A stretch of 18,076 bases of DNA from UBA4416 sp046594225 (lineage in GTDB: Bacteria; Bacteroidota; Bacteroidia; B-17B0; Aurantibacillaceae). The position numbers and the translations under genes were made by a program. A model generated the notes under the pieces. The model worked only from the letters and a program-made list of their open reading frames with translations. It did not search any database and was not told where the DNA came from. Positions within the stretch are counted from its first letter, which is position 1. Each line of letters starts with the position of its first letter. Positions 15,079 to 18,076 of the stretch are shown in pieces. Where the stretch lies: positions 1-18,076 of the forward strand of contig JBKJPW010000234.1 in NCBI GenBank assembly GCA_046594225.1, in the 5' to 3' direction.

Positions 15079-15672
15079 TTACATATTTTTTAGTGCTGCT
15101 TTAATCAGCAATTCAACATTATCTGTAGCTACACCTAGTTGTTTGGTTGCTTTCTCTATGGCTTTTTCAGCCACTAGTTTAGGAAACCCTAATGTAACTA
15201 GTGCCATTAACGCCTCATCTCTATTTTTATTGTACGATGGATTTAAAATTTGAGATATTCCACCCTCGTGTTTACCCATCTTTCCTTTCAAATCAACAAC
15301 AATGCGTTGAGCTGTTTTTTCGCCAATACCTTTAATACTTTTTAGCAAAGCCACATTGGCGGTATTAATAGCTCCAGCAATTTCAGGGGCACTAAGTGAA
15401 GACAGCATTAAAATAGCACTTCCTCCACCAACACCTGATACAGAAATTAACTTGCGAAATAAGTCACGCTCCTCTACATCAGCAAAACCAAAATAACGAG
15501 GATTGTCATCTCTAACGTAAACGCTCTCTACAAATAACTTAGCAGTAGCTTTACCTTGAATTTGACTATAAGTAGTTAAGGATATTAACAAACCGTAGCC
15601 TACTCCATTAGTTTCTATAACTGCCTGAGCAGGATTGAGTTCGGCAACTTGCCCATTAACGTAACTTATCAT
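15079..15672 (-). CDS. ruvA: Holliday junction branch migration complex subunit RuvA
   Basis: RuvA binds four-way DNA junctions as a tetramer and loads the RuvB motor for branch migration in recombinational repair. The 197-residue length is normal. Domain I (about 1-65) is the OB-fold, starting MISYVNGQVAEL and containing NGVGYGLLIS. Domain II (about 70-145) has the two helix-hairpin-helix motifs, LISVSGVGGGSAILMLSSL and LKSIKGIGEKTAQRIVVDLKG, which contact the DNA backbone. Domain III (about 150-197), DEALMALVTLGFPKLVAEKAI, binds RuvB. The first HhH has GVGGGSA where GVGPKxA is usual, a modest change seen in this phylum. ruvB and ruvC are not adjacent. sprA starts 8 nt after the stop, a linkage also known in Flavobacteriia. 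No clear TAnnTTTG element was found upstream. Confidence 0.96.
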   Translation of the reverse strand: MISYVNGQVAELNPAQAVIETNGVGYGLLISLTTYSQIQGKATAKLFVESVYVRDDNPRYFGFADVEERDLFRKLISVSGVGGGSAILMLSSLSAPEIAGAINTANVALLKSIKGIGEKTAQRIVVDLKGKMGKHEGGISQILNPSYNKNRDEALMALVTLGFPKLVAEKAIEKATKQLGVATDNVELLIKAALKNM

Positions 15673-15759
15673 AGTTTTAAGAGGTGTGAAAATACCATAA
15701 ATTTTGTAATTGGAGAAAAATAATTGATATAAAATGAGAGAATAAAATTTAAAGAACTA

Positions 15760-15804
15760 GAACGCTGATACCACTGATTTAGTAAGATTATTATGATTAA
15801 AATA
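15760..15804 (+). repeat. Degenerate GAACGCTGAT repeat, copy A
   Basis: Begins GAACGCTGATACCACTGATT and continues with GATT words spaced about 10 bp apart (AGATT, TGATT). It aligns with copy C on the other strand at 15981-16022. Similar GAACGC(T/A)GAT sequences recur in Bacteroidota intergenic DNA from memory. Confidence 0.5.
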
Positions 15805-15850
15805 ATTCATAATAAAATCAACTAAAAGAATATTAAATCCAAAGAATATA

Positions 15851-15880
15851 GAATGCTGATAAAACAGATTTTTTTGAGTC
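15851..15880 (+). repeat. Degenerate GAACGCTGAT repeat, copy B
   Basis: GAATGCTGATAAAACAGATT shares the GAAYGCTGAT start and a second GATT word about 10 bp later with copy A, 91 bp upstream. It is the most diverged copy. Confidence 0.4.
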
Positions 15881-15980
15881 CATCAAACTAGAAACACCAT
15901 ACAACAAAACAGCCAAAAATCTCATTAAAAAATACCTAATCAGTATCTTTTACATCTCATTTTTACAATAACACTTTTTT

Positions 15981-16022
15981 AAAATCTAACTGAAATCATA
16001 AAAAATCAGTGTATCTGCGTTC
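15981..16022 (-). repeat. Degenerate GAACGCTGAT repeat, copy C (inverted)
   Basis: The minus strand begins GAACGCAGATACACTGATTT and continues TTTATGATT. It matches copy A at most positions over the first 20 bases, but in the opposite orientation, so copies A and C form a loose inverted pair about 260 bp across. Confidence 0.5.
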
Positions 16023-16115
16023 CATTGTTATTAATCTACTCTCTGTTTTTTAACAAATTGACCTAATTTTAACAAAAAACTGTTTACATCTTTCGTTTTC
16101 TAAAAAGTTTAGTAC

Positions 16116-16145
16116 TTGACTATTTTTAAATAATTGTTATCTTTG
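16116..16145 (+). promoter_or_regulatory. Promoter of plsY (TTG-N19-TATCTTTG)
   Basis: TTG at 16116-16118 and TATCTTTG at 16138-16145 are separated by 19 nt, a full match to the Bacteroidota sigma-A-type consensus. Transcription would begin about 15 nt before the TTG start codon of plsY. This is the best promoter in the window. Confidence 0.75.
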
Positions 16146-16166
16146 TGTAACTAAAACTTAACGCAT

Positions 16167-16799
16167 TTGGAAACCATTATTATCATTGCGCTTCTTGTTA
16201 CGGCTTATTTATTAGGTTCAATTCCTACCGCTGTTTGGTGGGGCAAGCGCTACTACGGTATTGATGTAAGAGAATTTGGCAGCGGAAACGCTGGAGCTAC
16301 TAACACATTTAGAGTATTAGGTAAAAAAGCTGGCATTCCCGTATTATTTATTGATATTGTAAAAGGAACAGCAGCCGTTTTATTAGCTCATTTATCTCCT
16401 TTTGTATTTGATAGTAACCAATTTGTTAACCTTGAATTAGGTTTAGGAATTGCTGCTTTGGTTGGACACGTTTTTCCCATTTTTGCAGGGTTTAGAGGTG
16501 GTAAAGGAGTTGCTACTATTTTAGGAGTTGTAATTTGCTTAACCCCTATTACTAGCTTAATGGTATTAGGTGTATTTTTAATTGTTTTATTAGCAACCCG
16601 TTACGTGTCTTTATCATCTATGACAGCAGGTTTATGTTTTCCGTTTTTTTTAAATATTGTAATGAAAAACCAAAACCAAACTTTATTGATTTTCTCAATA
16701 TTTGTAGCGGCCCTTTTAATCCTAACTCACAAAAAAAATATTGCCCGTTTATTAAAACGTCAGGAAACTAAAGTTGATATTTTTGTTAAAAAGGCTTAG
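16167..16799 (+). CDS. plsY: Glycerol-3-phosphate acyltransferase PlsY
   Basis: An inner-membrane enzyme that transfers an acyl group from acyl-phosphate to glycerol 3-phosphate, the first step of phospholipid synthesis. The 210-residue, multi-span protein carries the PlsY signatures: GSIPTAVWWGK (17-27), motif 1 FGSGNAGATNTFRVLGKKAG (37-56), motif 2 GHVFPIFAGFRGGKGVAT (100-117), and the C-terminal HKKNIARLLKRQETK. The start is TTG at 16167: an in-frame stop lies five codons upstream at 16152, and the only later Met codons fall beyond motif 1. A consensus promoter ends 21 nt before this start. It stands alone, divergent from ruvA, and no clear terminator follows. plsX is not in the window. 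Confidence 0.96.
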   Translation: METIIIIALLVTAYLLGSIPTAVWWGKRYYGIDVREFGSGNAGATNTFRVLGKKAGIPVLFIDIVKGTAAVLLAHLSPFVFDSNQFVNLELGLGIAALVGHVFPIFAGFRGGKGVATILGVVICLTPITSLMVLGVFLIVLLATRYVSLSSMTAGLCFPFFLNIVMKNQNQTLLIFSIFVAALLILTHKKNIARLLKRQETKVDIFVKKA

Positions 16800-16925
16800 G
16801 CGTACCTCCCTTATTTGATCCTATTTTATTTTTTGGTAGCTAAGCAGCCATTTAATTTCGCGTAATAGCTCCAAAACACCTAATATCCAATTTTAGCAGT
16901 ACTAAAACCGATTGTATAAATGGCA

Positions 16926-16939
16926 GAGTAGCGCTACTC
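16926..16939. repeat. Perfect 14-bp palindrome GAGTAGCGCTACTC
   Basis: GAGTAGCGCTACTC equals its own reverse complement and is GC-richer than its surroundings. It lies about 200 bp before the next start codon, with no T-run, so it is not a terminator. It may be a protein-binding site or part of a dispersed palindromic repeat. Confidence 0.5.
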
Positions 16940-17063
16940 CAACTTTGAGCATAAAGCTAAACTCTCTTTACAAAATTCAACAAAATAACCTAAGAAGGAA
17001 CCCAAACAAACGCCTAGCGGCAACAAGTTAACCAAAACTCTCCTTCACCTTTTATAATTTTTT

Positions 17064-17085
17064 TAATTCCACAATATGTGAATTA
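17064..17085. promoter_or_regulatory. Imperfect inverted repeat, possible operator
   Basis: TAATTCCACA and TGTGAATTA pair around an ATA centre with one unpaired C. It ends 55 nt before the ATG at 17141, a plausible place for a regulator to bind, but AT-rich symmetric words can arise by chance. Confidence 0.3.
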
Positions 17086-17140
17086 CGTAACATTTTTTCA
17101 TAAATGTGTAAAGTATAACTCCTTGCTTAACAACACCTTT

Positions 17141-18076
<936 letters not shown>

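Larger units (their letters stand above)
15673..16115. other. AT-rich noncoding region between divergent ruvA and plsY
   Basis: No credible gene lies here; frames are short and stop-rich. It holds three copies of a degenerate repeat, listed separately, and presumably the ruvA promoter, which I could not pin down. Confidence 0.6.
16800..17140. other. Noncoding region between plsY and the YXWGXW protein gene
   Basis: About 340 bp with no supportable gene, terminator or exact TAnnTTTG element. It contains a perfect 14-bp palindrome (16926-16939) and an imperfect inverted repeat (17064-17085), listed separately. Confidence 0.6.

Noticed and set aside
15760..16022. CRISPR-like array in the ruvA-plsY gap
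   Set aside because: The repeats are degenerate, differ in orientation and spacing, and no cas genes are nearby.
16800..16850. Terminator after plsY
   Set aside because: A T-rich run is present but no stem of useful length precedes it.

Overview
The window is AT-rich chromosomal DNA from a member of the Bacteroidota. Four things point there: a full-length SprA/Sov-type protein (the outer-membrane translocon of the type IX secretion system, T9SS) directly behind ruvA; promoters of the phylum's TAnnTTTG type, the best being TTG-N19-TATCTTTG before plsY; no convincing Shine-Dalgarno sequences; and many short Bacteroidota-style lipoproteins. I cannot fix the order or genus. The genes are mostly housekeeping and cell-envelope genes. 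I see no phage, insertion sequence, CRISPR array, tRNA or rRNA.

Layout. Positions 1-3585 (minus strand) are an envelope block: a secreted kelch-type beta-propeller cut by the left edge, an NlpC/P60 peptidoglycan-hydrolase lipoprotein, a membrane protein resembling sphingomyelin synthase, an uncharacterised lipoprotein with its own terminator, and a COG3650-like lipoprotein. Positions 3666-4562 (plus) hold a MarC-family membrane protein and a small CX5R phosphatase-like protein 3 nt apart. A bidirectional terminator separates them from a small Ala-rich lipoprotein at 4633-4893 (minus). Positions 5042-6936 (plus) hold pyrD and an HMG-CoA lyase-family gene overlapping by 1 nt. They converge on a TrmH-family RNA methyltransferase (7038-7556, minus) across a repeat-rich hairpin.

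Positions 7640-15672 (minus) are the ruvA-sprA pair; sprA alone takes about 7.4 kb. A 494-bp noncoding stretch with three copies of a degenerate GAACGCTGAT-type repeat separates ruvA from the divergent plsY (16167-16799, plus). A second noncoding stretch of about 340 bp, with two palindromes, precedes a secreted YXWGXW-repeat protein with a glutamine-rich tail that runs off the right edge.

How the genes fit together. Several products act at the envelope: SprA exports T9SS cargo, PlsY starts phospholipid synthesis, the synthase-like protein could modify sphingolipid head groups, NlpC/P60 cuts peptidoglycan, and the lipoproteins probably sit on the outer or inner membrane. PyrD, HMG-CoA lyase, RuvA and TrmH are ordinary metabolism or information processing. 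No obvious new multi-gene system is present. The least ordinary items are the synthase-like enzyme, the uncharacterised lipoprotein family, the pyrD/HMG-CoA lyase coupling, the small DS-repeat lipoprotein and the intergenic repeat families.
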